Of a stretch of DNA of 64,000 nucleotides, positions 15,969-25,477 are shown piece after piece (the stretch's first letter is position 1; every line of letters begins with the position of its first letter). The stretch is from Fibrobacterota bacterium. Lineage in GTDB: Bacteria; Fibrobacterota; Fibrobacteria; UBA11236. Made by a program: the position numbers and the translations under genes. The stretch lies in contig JAQBPN010000011.1 in NCBI GenBank assembly GCA_028287505.1, positions 1 to 64,000 on the forward strand, written 5' to 3'. Below the pieces are notes generated by a model. It worked only from the letters and a program-made list of their open reading frames with translations, was not told where the DNA came from and made no database searches.

Positions 15969-18900
15969 ATGACTAAGGCCAAACGCTGGCTCCTATGGGG
16001 GCTGATACTTTCCCCCGTGGCGATCCTGCCGTCCGCCTTCCTTATTTCACGCCTTTGGCTCAACCATCATCTCCAGCGGGAACTGGCTGTCGGGGAATTC
16101 AGGATCCGCCTGGTCAATCCCAATCTCGGCTGGAACCTGAACTTTTTTTCCGACTCCATGGAGCTTTCCGCGCCGCGGCTTTCCATGCGCACGGGAAAGA
16201 TTTCCACCGATGTCCGCTTCTGGAACTCCATCGCAAGCCTCAAGCCGAGCATCCAGGTAAGCGCCGACACGGTAAGCATCCGGGTGGAGCCGGACTCCTT
16301 GGACAGTCTGGCGCGGGAGCGCAAACGAAGAAACCGGAAGCCTCCGGCATTCCCGAATCTTCGCATCCCGGTGGAGTTCAGGATATCGGCTTCCCAAGTG
16401 GGCCTGGCGGTGGGCGGAATCGAAACGGCCCGCGTGCGCGATCTGGTTTTCCTTTCCCAGGGACCCAAGAGCGTGGCCATCGAAGCTTCCGGAATAGGGG
16501 TGAGGAACCCCCGCGATTCCTCCCTGCTCGACCTGGAAGCCTCCTATCGCATTTCCGCGCGATGGTTCGGCAAATCCGTCCGCTATCAGGTGCGCGCGCA
16601 GAATCGGGGCGGCGACTTCATCCGCTTGGATGGGGAACACCGCAAGACCGATCTGCGCATCGGAAAGGATTCCCTGTCCGCCCAGTGGGCGGACCTCTCC
16701 GCTTTCGTTCCCCTGTTTTCCGGAAAAGGCCCGCCGGATTTTTCCAACCTGGAAGTACAGGCCTCCTTGGAAACAGGCGAACACATCGCTTCCAGGGTGC
16801 GCGCCGCATTCACCACCCCGCGCGTCTGGCAAATCGGTCCGCAACGGATGGAATGGATCGGCAACCTGGCGGATTCCTCGGGACAAATGGCCCTTAAGTC
16901 GCACGGGGTGACGGGGGAGGAGATCTACCTGCAAGGGCATTTCCAATTGCCGAACCTGGACAGCGGCCTTTCCCGCATTCCCGCGGCCATGACCGCCTCC
17001 CTTTCCGGCTACAGCCGCGATTTCCGTTTCCGGATCGCGAACCGCATCCTTCCCGGCGACGCGGAAATCCGCCGGTTGAAACTCCTCCCGGGGCTCAACC
17101 TGGAAGCGGACGTGCGCACCCGGGACAGCTCGGTCTTCCATGGCCGCGCCTATCGGGTTCCGGATTCCTCCCTTAAAAAAGATTCCCGCCCTGCGAAACT
17201 CGTTTCGCGGACGGGCGGCCCGAAGCCGGTCAAACCCGATTCATCCTGGAAGTGCGCCTTTACGGGTACGGTGGATCCCCGGGAAACGTGGGTGCATGCC
17301 TGGGTGGACACCAATGTGACCTTCCGCAATGCCCGCGTCAGCGGCGAGGCCGGAAAAAAGGGACTGACGGTGGAGGCCTGGGTCAAGCAGCCCAAAGCCT
17401 ACGGGGCCGCGGCCGATTCCGTGTACGCGGTGCAGACCGTGAACAAGTCCGGTTATTACCTGACCGGCTCCAGGTTGAACTACAAAGACGTGATGTGGCC
17501 GATTACGGGACAGGTGGAATGGAGGAAAGCGAAATCCGGCAATCCATCGCCGGGAGCGCCCGTCCGCAGGCACAATGTCTCGCTTGCCTTCCGGACGAAA
17601 CACCCGCGTTACGGATCGGTGGAATATGCCATGCCCAGGCGCCGCTTCATGACGGTCCGGGCCGAAAACCTGGATTGCCAGCACCTGCCATACACGAAGT
17701 TGCAAAAGCTCATCGCCCTGAAACCCGTGGTCACCGGCGGCTTCGAATGGGATTGGCTGGCCCGAACGGGCTGGGTGGATGCCAGGGCCGCTTTGGCATA
17801 CGGCGGCCAGTCGCTGGGCGTGAATGCAAAAGCGGACTGGGACGCCCGCTTGTTCCAGGCCAAGGGATTGGATGTTTCCTTCGCGGGTTCCAAATTGCAT
17901 TTTTCCGGCGGAGTGCGGTTGGGGGGAAAGCAGTTCTGGCAGATGGGCAAATTGGGACTCAAGGACGTAAAAGGTTTGGCATTGGAGGCGGAGAAGTTCG
18001 ATGCCGCCAGTCTGGCCGTATTCCTTGGGCCCGGCTATCCGGTGGAGCGCGGAAGCCTGAACGGAAAGCTTTCCTACACGGACAGCAGCGGTTTCCATGG
18101 CCTCTACCAGGTTCGGGACCTGGAACTGGCGCCCGTCCGCAAGCTGGTGGCCGTTCCGCGCCTGGACCTGATCGGCCAAGGGGAGAGTCTGCTCTTGATC
18201 ATGCGCACCGCTTCCGGCGCGTATCCCTGGTTGAACGATTCCATCAACCTCAGGATCGGCGAAGTCCTTGGGAAGGTGCCGGGGATTTACCTCAAGGCCG
18301 TTTCCGATGACGGCTTGTCCGTCTCCTTCCAAGGGCGCGCCCGGGACTTCCGGGACCTGGACGGGACGTTTTCCGTGGTGGGAGACGCCGCCCTGCCGGG
18401 ACAGGCCGGAAAAATCCGGGACGTGGCCGTAGGCGGACACTTCCACACCCCGCTCGCCAAGGGCCTCCTCACGGCAATGGAGTTGGACTCGGGATATTTC
18501 GCCGGGCGTTACGCCATCCCCGGCCTGGAAACCCAGGTATTCAAGGGAAGCATGTCCTTGCGGGACGGACGTCTGCGCATTCCCGATTTGCGGGCCTCCA
18601 ATTCCGGGGGCGTCACCTTGTCCGGTTCCGCGGATTGCGAGTTCGCGGGACCTCCCAGGGTAACCGCGAAGATACGCGGGGAGAATCTGGCCCTGCAATG
18701 GCCCGGGATCCAGAAGCTCATCCTCAAGGACGCGGACGCCTCGTTGGTGGTCGACTCTTCCGGCCTCAGGGCCAAGGCGACCGTGGGCAAGGCGGATTTC
18801 GCCTCCTCCAAGCCGCCGATTTCCATGCGCGGCAGTCTGGAGCAACTGGATTTGGAGTATTTCCAGCCCCCCTCGCCCAAGGCCGCCAAAGGCCCGCCGA

Positions 18901-19940
18901 TCGCGTCCGCCGCCACTCCCCAGCTCAAGGTCAAGGCCAGGATGCGGAACTTCCTGTTCAAGCACAAGATAGGCTTCCGCGAATTGCAGAAGTCGATCCG
19001 CACGGTCAAAACCGATAAGCGCAAGAAACGGGTCAAGCCCATCGACCTGCAATTGAACCTGGAGACCGTGGGAGCGGAGAACCGGATCGAGACCGATGTC
19101 CTGAGAATGTTTTTCGTGGGCGACGTGGCCGTGAAGGGGGTTTATCCCTATACCCTCCTGACAGGCGAGTTCTCGGCGCTGAGCGGAGAGCTGGGCCAGA
19201 CCAGCCAGTCCTACGATATCACCGACTTCGATCTGAAATGGCAGAACGCCACCGTGGAAGAAGGCCGCATCTCGGTGGAAGGAGGCAAGCGCCTGAAATC
19301 CGATTGCAAACCGGAGACCCAGCGCACCTGCAACGTCTACGTCAAGCTCGCCGGCCGCTTGGACGAAATGGCCTTCACCTACGACAGCGATTGCGGCGGC
19401 AACTCCGGCGAGAACCTGGAGCCCGCCGCCCTCATCAATTCCGTCAGCCGAGGGTGCTATTCCGACGAGTACGTGGCGGGCGCCGGGGGCGGCAATTACG
19501 GCGAGGCCGTGTTCGTGCTGCTGGAGCCCACCATCAATGAAAAGCTGACCAGCGTGGGCGATCGTTTTTCGGGCGGCTGGATCAAGCGCACCTCCGTGAG
19601 CGGGATCGGCAGCGCGGTTTCCGGGGACACCACCGGATCGGAGCCCATCGCCATCGGGGTGGAGAGCAAGGAGAAATGGGGAGTGAGCTTCAAGGCCAAG
19701 GCCGGATACCATCCCGAAAAGAAGGTTCAGAACCCCTGGGAGAACGAAGTGGCCATGGAGTGGCGTCCGCCCCTGGAAAAGGCCTCCAAGAATTCCGAAT
19801 GGAAGCGCCGCGTCCGCGATCGCGTCACCCTGGAAGCCTCGGCGGGAACCCGTCCCGATGAGAGGGTGAAAGAGGAAAACCGCCAGGTGCGCGAGCAGGT
19901 CGGGATCCGCTATCGTTACAAATTCTGGAATCTCTGGTAG
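15969..19940 (+). CDS. tamB: TamB-like translocation and assembly module protein
   Basis: A 1323-residue AsmA/TamB-family protein: one N-terminal membrane anchor (LLWGLILSPVAILPSAFLIS), then a long stretch of beta-rich repeats expected to form a hydrophobic groove across the periplasm. A C-terminal TamB domain (about 1030-1323) ends in an aromatic residue (YRYKFWNLW). It lies 6 bp upstream of the TamA-like gene, the usual pair. The system helps insert outer-membrane proteins and/or move phospholipids to the outer membrane. Start: ATG 15969, three codons inside a possible GTG at 15960. The C-terminal domain contains two Cys pairs (SDCKPETQRTC, DSDCGG), which are unusual for TamB. Confidence 0.88.
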   Translation: MTKAKRWLLWGLILSPVAILPSAFLISRLWLNHHLQRELAVGEFRIRLVNPNLGWNLNFFSDSMELSAPRLSMRTGKISTDVRFWNSIASLKPSIQVSADTVSIRVEPDSLDSLARERKRRNRKPPAFPNLRIPVEFRISASQVGLAVGGIETARVRDLVFLSQGPKSVAIEASGIGVRNPRDSSLLDLEASYRISARWFGKSVRYQVRAQNRGGDFIRLDGEHRKTDLRIGKDSLSAQWADLSAFVPLFSGKGPPDFSNLEVQASLETGEHIASRVRAAFTTPRVWQIGPQRMEWIGNLADSSGQMALKSHGVTGEEIYLQGHFQLPNLDSGLSRIPAAMTASLSGYSRDFRFRIANRILPGDAEIRRLKLLPGLNLEADVRTRDSSVFHGRAYRVPDSSLKKDSRPAKLVSRTGGPKPVKPDSSWKCAFTGTVDPRETWVHAWVDTNVTFRNARVSGEAGKKGLTVEAWVKQPKAYGAAADSVYAVQTVNKSGYYLTGSRLNYKDVMWPITGQVEWRKAKSGNPSPGAPVRRHNVSLAFRTKHPRYGSVEYAMPRRRFMTVRAENLDCQHLPYTKLQKLIALKPVVTGGFEWDWLARTGWVDARAALAYGGQSLGVNAKADWDARLFQAKGLDVSFAGSKLHFSGGVRLGGKQFWQMGKLGLKDVKGLALEAEKFDAASLAVFLGPGYPVERGSLNGKLSYTDSSGFHGLYQVRDLELAPVRKLVAVPRLDLIGQGESLLLIMRTASGAYPWLNDSINLRIGEVLGKVPGIYLKAVSDDGLSVSFQGRARDFRDLDGTFSVVGDAALPGQAGKIRDVAVGGHFHTPLAKGLLTAMELDSGYFAGRYAIPGLETQVFKGSMSLRDGRLRIPDLRASNSGGVTLSGSADCEFAGPPRVTAKIRGENLALQWPGIQKLILKDADASLVVDSSGLRAKATVGKADFASSKPPISMRGSLEQLDLEYFQPPSPKAAKGPPIASAATPQLKVKARMRNFLFKHKIGFRELQKSIRTVKTDKRKKRVKPIDLQLNLETVGAENRIETDVLRMFFVGDVAVKGVYPYTLLTGEFSALSGELGQTSQSYDITDFDLKWQNATVEEGRISVEGGKRLKSDCKPETQRTCNVYVKLAGRLDEMAFTYDSDCGGNSGENLEPAALINSVSRGCYSDEYVAGAGGGNYGEAVFVLLEPTINEKLTSVGDRFSGGWIKRTSVSGIGSAVSGDTTGSEPIAIGVESKEKWGVSFKAKAGYHPEKKVQNPWENEVAMEWRPPLEKASKNSEWKRRVRDRVTLEASAGTRPDERVKEENRQVREQVGIRYRYKFWNLW

Positions 19941-19946
19941 GCCCCG

Positions 19947-21812
19947 TTGCGTCAGATCCCTTTCCCGACGTTTCCGTCCGCCGCTTTGGCTCTGTGGTTT
20001 TGCGCCGCCGCCTGGTCCGCCGCCCCCGTCGTTTATGAAGGCAACGATCACCTCTCGCGCAAGAAACTCGACGCCGTCCTGTCGGCGCCCGACAAGCCCA
20101 AAGAGCTTTCCCCCGAGGATTGGGAGGACTGGGTGGACGAAGCCGCCGCGTCCATTACGGATCTTTACGGTGAAACCGGCTATCTGGATGCGGCGGTCAA
20201 GGTGGATGCTCCCGGTTTGGACAGCGCCAAGGCGGACGATAACCGGATCCGCATCCATATCCGCGAGGGCGATCGCTACCGGTTCGGCAAGGTGGCCATC
20301 GTCACGACCGATCACGCCCCGTCCGTGATCGAAGCGGAGAAACTGCGCTCCCGCACCGGCAAGGCGTTCGAAAAGGATCTCGTATTCCGCGACCGCCGCG
20401 AAATCCTGAATGCCTACGGGGATGCGGGCTTTCTCCACGCCCGCTCCGCGGAAACCCTGGCTCCGGACACCGCATCCAAGACGGTCAATCTCGAAATCAC
20501 CGTCGACCCCGGCCCGGCGGTGGTATTCGATACCCTGGCGATCCGCGACCTGCGGGAAGGCGATACCACGGGCAAATCCGGGGTGACGAACACTCGCCTG
20601 CTCAAGTCCCTGCTGGGCATCAAACCCGGCGACACCGTAAGTCTTTCCACCATCAATACCTTCGAACGCAAGCTCAAGTCCACCCGCGCATTCAACTATG
20701 TGCGCTTGCGCGACAGCCTCCTCGAGACCAAAGGCAACCGGAGCGCCCTGATCCTGTCCACGGAAGAGCGCGTACCCGGCGAAGCCGATCTCTCCGTCTT
20801 CTTCGAAACCCAATATGGGGGCGGCGTGGCCGCCAATTGGACCCATGGGAACATGCTGGGGCAATTGCACGAAGGCCGTCTGGGAGGATCCTGGGCGCAA
20901 CGGAAGCAGAGCGTGTATCTGGGATACGCCTCGCCCTTGTTTTTCGGGACCAGCCTTCGCTTCGACAACGACTTGGTGGCCAATTGGTACCAGGACAGCG
21001 AACTCCAGAAAATGGCCCGATCCTATGAGGGGGATTTCGACATCACCAATGCCAGCAAGATTTCCAGGTCCATCACCAGCTGGTCCCGCGGCGTCAGCAC
21101 CACGGAATTGACGGGCCAGAGCGAAAAACTCGACAGTACCGTCACGGAAAGGGCCTTCAACCTTAACTTCATCAACTCGGTTTTTTTCAGCTTCCTGGAC
21201 GATGCGGTCAATCCGGCGCGGGGCGCCAGGTGGTCCTTCACCTGGGGCAATGGCGGATCCTTTCTCAATGAGGGCAAAATCGATGTGCCTGTTTCCGTGC
21301 GCCATAATTGGCTGGAAGGGGAGAGCGCCTATTATTACCCCCTAATGGAAAGGATCAAGCTGGCCTTTCGCCTGGACGGAGGCCGGTTCTACGGAGACGG
21401 CGGCCTGAATTCGGAGCGGTTTTTCCTGGGAGGGCCGCGGAGCGTCCGCAGCTTTGGATGGCGCAAGGTCTGTCCGGAAAGGGATTCCAACGACGTCTGC
21501 ATCAAACTGGGGCTTGAACCCGCCTATTTCCTGACCTCCTTCGAAGTCCGGTCCAGTCCCTTTTCCGCCGCTTTTATCAATCCCGATGGACATTGGCGAT
21601 GGCTCCTGGGCGTCCAGGTGGTTCCTTTCGTCGACTACGGAAACGTCTGGCAGGTTGGGAAAAGCGTCACTTCCGGGGGGGAAGGCCGGGCCTACGGCCT
21701 GGGATTGCGATATTCCCTGCTTTCCATTTTCAATCTCAGGGTGGATTATGCCGTGGATGGGTGGGAACGGAACAATAGCCAATGGGTTTTGGACCTGGCA
21801 CAGGCTTTTTGA
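19947..21812 (+). CDS. tamA: TamA/BamA-family outer-membrane protein
   Basis: A 621-residue Omp85 protein. A signal peptide (PSAALALWFCAAAWSA) is followed by POTRA-type repeats (about residues 30-270, with VNLEITVDPGPAVVFDTLAI as a clear POTRA strand pair) and a beta-barrel domain (about 280-621) ending in a C-terminal Phe (LDLAQAF), the usual outer-membrane insertion signal. The start is TTG at 19947, 6 bp after tamB, chosen because it sits directly before the signal peptide. Encoded with tamB, it should form the outer-membrane half of the translocation and assembly module. Confidence 0.88.
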   Translation: MRQIPFPTFPSAALALWFCAAAWSAAPVVYEGNDHLSRKKLDAVLSAPDKPKELSPEDWEDWVDEAAASITDLYGETGYLDAAVKVDAPGLDSAKADDNRIRIHIREGDRYRFGKVAIVTTDHAPSVIEAEKLRSRTGKAFEKDLVFRDRREILNAYGDAGFLHARSAETLAPDTASKTVNLEITVDPGPAVVFDTLAIRDLREGDTTGKSGVTNTRLLKSLLGIKPGDTVSLSTINTFERKLKSTRAFNYVRLRDSLLETKGNRSALILSTEERVPGEADLSVFFETQYGGGVAANWTHGNMLGQLHEGRLGGSWAQRKQSVYLGYASPLFFGTSLRFDNDLVANWYQDSELQKMARSYEGDFDITNASKISRSITSWSRGVSTTELTGQSEKLDSTVTERAFNLNFINSVFFSFLDDAVNPARGARWSFTWGNGGSFLNEGKIDVPVSVRHNWLEGESAYYYPLMERIKLAFRLDGGRFYGDGGLNSERFFLGGPRSVRSFGWRKVCPERDSNDVCIKLGLEPAYFLTSFEVRSSPFSAAFINPDGHWRWLLGVQVVPFVDYGNVWQVGKSVTSGGEGRAYGLGLRYSLLSIFNLRVDYAVDGWERNNSQWVLDLAQAF

Positions 21813-21856
21813 AGCCATTCCCAACCCGGGCCCCCGGGTAGACCAGGTCGGGTCCC

Positions 21857-21887
21857 TTGTCGCTTTTTGTACAATTCTGTGTATATT
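21857..21887 (+). promoter_or_regulatory. Candidate promoter of the PEGA-protein gene
   Basis: TTGTCG (21857-21862) and TATATT (21882-21887) are separated by 19 bp and lie 28 bp upstream of the ATG at 21915. The hexamers are imperfect and the spacer is long, so this is only a plausible sigma-70-type promoter. Confidence 0.35.
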
Positions 21888-21914
21888 AGTAGGGGTTTTT
21901 ACCCAGGAGGATTC

Positions 21915-22475
21915 ATGGCTTTCGCCGCGAAAACGCATCTTTTCGGAGCCTGCTTGGTAGTGGCATTGTCCCTGCCCGGCATCGCACTCAGTGAGACTTC
22001 GGGCAGCTGTCCCCAGGACGCCGACAATCCCGCCGCCGCTCGAGGCCAGACCGGTTCCATCAACGTGCTCACCACGCCGGAAAAAGCCATGGTGTATCTG
22101 GACGGCGACAAGCTGGGGCTTTCCCCGATCGATACGGCATTCCGCACCGGCCGCTTCAGCCTGACCATTATGCTGAATGGCGAAGAGCTGGTGAAAGAGC
22201 GCGTCAACATCTGCGCCGGACAGAAAACCGTTGTGGAGCAGACCTTGAAGATGCCCTATGGCAGCGTCGCGGTCAAAACCAATCCCCTGAAGATGAACGC
22301 CAGGGTGACCGTGGACGGGGAAGAGGTGGGCACGACCAAAGGCGGCGTGCTAACCATCAACCGCCTCGAAGCCGGAACCCGGGTTTTCAAGGTTTCCAAT
22401 GGAAAGCGTCATAAGGAAATATCCGTAAACGTGCTTCCCGAGGAAACCGTCGAACTCAACGTGGATTTGAAATAG
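21915..22475 (+). CDS. Exported PEGA-domain protein
   Basis: A 186-residue protein with a textbook AGGAGG site 4 bp before its ATG. Residues 1-27 form a signal peptide (GACLVVALSLPGIALS). Two PEGA-type beta modules follow: GSINVLTTPEKAMVYLDGDK (about 48-110) and GSVAVKTNPLKMNARVTVDG (about 118-186), each with the GxSPI/GTTKGG type turn. PEGA domains are found in cell-surface and periplasmic proteins and are thought to bind glycans or protein partners. The gene ends at a good terminator, so it is transcribed separately from the envelope run that starts at 22961. Confidence 0.82.
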   Translation: MAFAAKTHLFGACLVVALSLPGIALSETSGSCPQDADNPAAARGQTGSINVLTTPEKAMVYLDGDKLGLSPIDTAFRTGRFSLTIMLNGEELVKERVNICAGQKTVVEQTLKMPYGSVAVKTNPLKMNARVTVDGEEVGTTKGGVLTINRLEAGTRVFKVSNGKRHKEISVNVLPEETVELNVDLK

Positions 22476-22530
22476 AGACCATCGGGTCCGCGCAGAGGGA
22501 AGACAAGCCGTCCAACCTTGCAAGCATATC

Positions 22531-22566
22531 GGCCCGCTCGGATTCTCCGGGCGGGCCTCGTTTTAG
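22531..22566 (+). terminator. Rho-independent terminator after PEGA gene
   Basis: A 12-bp stem (GGCCCGC-T-CGGA / TCCG-G-GCGGGCC) with a 3-base TTC loop spans 22531-22557. It is followed by TCGTTTTAG. It lies 56 bases past the PEGA stop codon. Confidence 0.75.
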
Positions 22567-22601
22567 CAGGGAATTTCCAAACGGATTGGGTCCGGTGCCG
22601 A

Positions 22602-22627
22602 GAGAGGGTCTTCGGAGACCCGCTCTC
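22602..22627 (-). terminator. Hairpin downstream of tRNA-Cys
   Basis: A stem GAGAG-GGTCT / AGACC-CG-CTCTC with a 4-base loop starts 14 bases beyond the tRNA 3' end on the minus strand. It has no T-tract and may act in 3'-end processing or as a weak terminator. Confidence 0.35.
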
Positions 22628-22640
22628 AGCCTCGGGGAAG

Positions 22641-22715
22641 TGGAGGCGACAAGCGGATTCGAACCGCTGAATAAAGCTTTTGCAGAGCTCTCCCTTACCA
22701 CTTGGGTATGTCGCC
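22641..22715 (-). tRNA. tRNA-Cys (anticodon GCA)
   Basis: Read on the minus strand, a 75-base cloverleaf includes encoded CCA. Its parts are a 7-bp acceptor stem GGCGACA / TGTCGCC, a D-loop with AAGTGGTAA, an anticodon loop CTGCAAA, and a T-arm GCGGTTCGAATCCGC. The GCA anticodon reads cysteine codons. It lies alone between two plus-strand protein genes, with a candidate promoter directly upstream. Confidence 0.95.
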
Positions 22716-22724
22716 GCAGGGCTG

Positions 22725-22752
22725 AAGTTAAAAAAAACCGGGGGAATTTCAA
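22725..22752 (-). promoter_or_regulatory. Candidate tRNA-Cys promoter
   Basis: On the minus strand, TTGAAA (22747-22752) and TAACTT (22725-22730) are 16 bp apart and end about 10 bp before the mature 5' end of the tRNA. The -35 is good and the -10 is weak. Confidence 0.4.
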
Positions 22753-22960
22753 TCAATGGCACTCTTGACCGCTCCGGGGCTTTCCTCTGTAAGTGTAGCC
22801 GGGAGTGGCTTTGGGTGGGCCTTATCTCGGGAATCGCTTCACTTTTTTAATTTACGGGGTATATTTTTCCGGGCTTTGTTTATTTTTAGGACAAACGGAT
22901 CGGCTCGGGAGCCTACTTCGATTTCTCAATCTTCTTCCATTGGCATCGTTGGGAACTGAT

Positions 22961-24073
22961 TTGAAACTGATACCCATGTTGACGGTTCTGGCCGCTTTCG
23001 CCGTATCCACGGTCGATGCAGCCGCTCCCAAAGCGGAAGCCGTTCGGGGACCGAGTCGCATTGCTATCCTGGAATTCGTGGATCTCACCGATAACCAGCA
23101 AAAACCGGACATATCGGATATGGTCCGCAAGGCCCTGGCCTCCACGGGCAAGTGGTCCATCCTCGCCCGGGATTCCGTGGCCAAGCGCCTGGGCGAATTC
23201 AACATCAACCCCCATCAAAGCTGCAACAATCCCCAATGCAGCTTCGACATCGGCAACGTGGTGCAGGCTGAATACGTTCTGTTCGGGACCGCCACGCCCC
23301 TGGCTTCCGTCCATGCCGTGACCTTGAAGCTGCTCCACATCCCCACCGCCAAAATCGTGTGGACCCGGGTGATGGAAGGGGAAGGTTCATCGGACGCGGA
23401 TCGCCTGCGCTCCCTGGAAAAATCCTTCGCGGTCGCGGCGACGGAAATCTCCCAGATAAAACCCGACATGGACAAGTCAAAACACGGTAAAACCCTGGCG
23501 GTGATCGATCTCAGCGAAAACTCCCTCCAGTCCCGCGCTTTCTTCGAAAGAGTCTGCACGCGGATCTATGGAAACCCTTCTTTCGACCTGATGAGCCCGA
23601 CCGAGCTCACCGAACTGCTCACCGCCCTGGAGATCAACAAATACTCGGTGGTCCCTTCCCTGGAAAACATGATCGGATTGGGGCAGAAGCTAGGCGTGTC
23701 CAACCTTCTCTACTCGCGCCTCTACCGGGACGGCCGCAGCTACATCTACCGTCTGGCCATGTATGACGTGGCGAACAAGGCCCTGATCCTGGAGCTGCCC
23801 CCCCAACCTTCCGAGGATTTGATCAAATTACTGGACTACGAAAAGGTTTTTTTCAATACTCTATTCAGTAAAGAAAAAGACGAGCCGAAAATGGCGGTCG
23901 TAAAGGATGGCGGCAAATCCAACAAAGCGCTTTGGATCTCGTTGGGAGTGCTCGGAATCGGCGGCGGTGTGGCCGCATACTGGGTGGAGAATCTTCGCAA
24001 GTCGGACAAACCGAACAATACCGCGGACAATCATATCCCTTTTCCAAGGGATCCTCCTACTAATGCGGACTAG
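22961..24073 (+). CDS. CsgG/LpoB-like periplasmic protein with C-terminal membrane segment
   Basis: A 370-residue exported protein. A TTG start at 22961 gives MKLIPMLTVLAAFAVSTVDAA, a proper signal peptide, whereas upstream in-frame codons run through non-coding-looking sequence. Residues about 30-150 (RIAILEFVDLTDNQQKPDIS, then EYVLFGTATPLASVHAVTLK) resemble the nucleotide-binding-like fold of CsgG, TolB N-terminal and LpoB domains. A second alpha/beta region follows. A hydrophobic helix ALWISLGVLGIGGGVAAYW (about 323-341) near the C-terminus would anchor it in a membrane. It is first in a run with the TonB/TolA-like TPR protein (46 bp gap), a beta-propeller and a TPR protein, suggesting an envelope complex. 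Confidence 0.65.
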   Translation: MKLIPMLTVLAAFAVSTVDAAAPKAEAVRGPSRIAILEFVDLTDNQQKPDISDMVRKALASTGKWSILARDSVAKRLGEFNINPHQSCNNPQCSFDIGNVVQAEYVLFGTATPLASVHAVTLKLLHIPTAKIVWTRVMEGEGSSDADRLRSLEKSFAVAATEISQIKPDMDKSKHGKTLAVIDLSENSLQSRAFFERVCTRIYGNPSFDLMSPTELTELLTALEINKYSVVPSLENMIGLGQKLGVSNLLYSRLYRDGRSYIYRLAMYDVANKALILELPPQPSEDLIKLLDYEKVFFNTLFSKEKDEPKMAVVKDGGKSNKALWISLGVLGIGGGVAAYWVENLRKSDKPNNTADNHIPFPRDPPTNAD

Positions 24074-24119
24074 CAGGCTACGGACGAAGCCGATTTCAAT
24101 ATATTTTTAGGGACTGAAT

Positions 24120-25391
24120 ATGAGCGATACGAATTTTAGCTACATGGAAGTTTCCGCCAAACGCAAGAAGCGGAACCAATTCATTTCGGTCCTGATCATC
24201 GTTGCCATCGTATTGATGGGCGTGATCGTTTGGGGCTGGATCGAATTGCAGAAGAGCCGCAATGCGGAGCGTATCAAGAATGCGCTCAACAGCCAGATAG
24301 AACCCGGCTTCAAGGAGCCGGAAACGGCCCAGGAGCCGATCAAGGATTCCAGCAACGTCGTCGTGCAGGATGCTCCCGCCGCGGAGCCGGTCGCCCCCGC
24401 GGTGGTACCGGAACCCAAGCCTGAACCCGTCGCCCCCAAGCCTGTCGCGGTAAAGCCCGTGAAACCCCATAAGGAACCGGTGAAGGCGGCCGATCTTCCC
24501 AAAGAGCCCGGCTATGCGCCCGAGCCCGCCGTCGTGGAAGCGAAACCCGTTCCGGTTCCCAAGCCCGTGGCCGTCAAACCTTCCAAGCCGGCCCCCGAGC
24601 CGAAACCGGTGGTAGCGCCGGAACCCCCCGTTCAAGTTGCGATGCATAAGCCGGATCCCATCCCGGCCGTGCCCACCCCCAAGCCCGCTCCCGTGGCTGC
24701 AAAGGCCTATCCCCCTGAGGATCTGCCGTTGCCCGAGAAGGCGGAACCCACCGAGGATGTGAAAAACGCGGTGGCCGTCATTCCCGCTCCGGCCATGCCG
24801 AAGGCGGAAGCCGTGCCCGCCGACGACCCGAATGCTTCGGGCAGCTTCAAGCTGGGAATCTCCGCCTACAAACAACAAGACTACGTCAACGCCATCCGGT
24901 CCTTTTCCGCCGTTCCCAAGCCCGCTTCCAAGAAGCGCGGCGCCCAGGATCGGGACGAATACGTGCAGGCCAACTTCCTGAAAGGCATGTCGCTTCTCAA
25001 GGTCGGCCATCTCAGCGAGGCCGTGAGCGCCTTCCAGAATGTGCTCGAGTACGAGAAGTACTATCCTCTCGCCAACATGAATCTCGGTATCTGCTACGTT
25101 GAACTGAAGCAGTACGCCAAGGCCCATCAGGCTTTCGAGGCCGTGGTCCGGGACCAGAGCTTCATCGAACCGGCCGTCTTCGACGACGTGATGCAGCGGA
25201 CCAAATACTTCTGGGCGCTGGCCTGGACCCGTCTCTACAAGAACGCCACCAATCCGGATAAACAGAACTTCTACCGCCAGCAGGCCGTGCTCAAATGGAA
25301 AGACTATGAAGTGTGGTTTTCGAAGAACGACAAGTACAAGAACGAGAACCTGAAGGCCGAAAACTACCTAAAAAGCCTGAGCAGCCTTTGA
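24120..25391 (+). CDS. Inner-membrane-anchored protein with Pro-rich linker and periplasmic TPR domain
   Basis: A 423-residue protein. A short cytoplasmic stretch with a basic patch (KRKKRN) is followed by one transmembrane helix (FISVLIIVAIVLMGVIVWGW, about 21-40). A long Pro/Lys/Glu/Val/Ala linker comes next (about 75-230, repeated KPVAVKP, PEPKP, VAPKP motifs) of the type that lets TonB and TolA cross the periplasm. A C-terminal TPR domain (about 240-423; SGSFKLGISAYKQQDYVNAI, FLKGMSLLKVGHLSEAVSAF) takes the place of a TonB/TolA C-domain. It is second in the envelope run. The architecture suggests linking the inner membrane to outer-membrane or wall partners (inference). Confidence 0.75.
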   Translation: MSDTNFSYMEVSAKRKKRNQFISVLIIVAIVLMGVIVWGWIELQKSRNAERIKNALNSQIEPGFKEPETAQEPIKDSSNVVVQDAPAAEPVAPAVVPEPKPEPVAPKPVAVKPVKPHKEPVKAADLPKEPGYAPEPAVVEAKPVPVPKPVAVKPSKPAPEPKPVVAPEPPVQVAMHKPDPIPAVPTPKPAPVAAKAYPPEDLPLPEKAEPTEDVKNAVAVIPAPAMPKAEAVPADDPNASGSFKLGISAYKQQDYVNAIRSFSAVPKPASKKRGAQDRDEYVQANFLKGMSLLKVGHLSEAVSAFQNVLEYEKYYPLANMNLGICYVELKQYAKAHQAFEAVVRDQSFIEPAVFDDVMQRTKYFWALAWTRLYKNATNPDKQNFYRQQAVLKWKDYEVWFSKNDKYKNENLKAENYLKSLSSL

Positions 25392-25477
25392 TGATGAAAT
25401 CACTGGAATGCGGCAAGCGTGGAGTTGCGAAGCAACTCAATAGCGAAGTCGCCTATTATGCGGAGAAAAGGGTTTCC

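Noticed and set aside
17241-21305. 1354-codon open frame on the minus strand
   Set aside because: It is antisense to tamB/tamA, which have clear domains, signal sequences and codon pattern. Long antisense frames are expected in DNA this GC-rich; the translation has no family resemblance.
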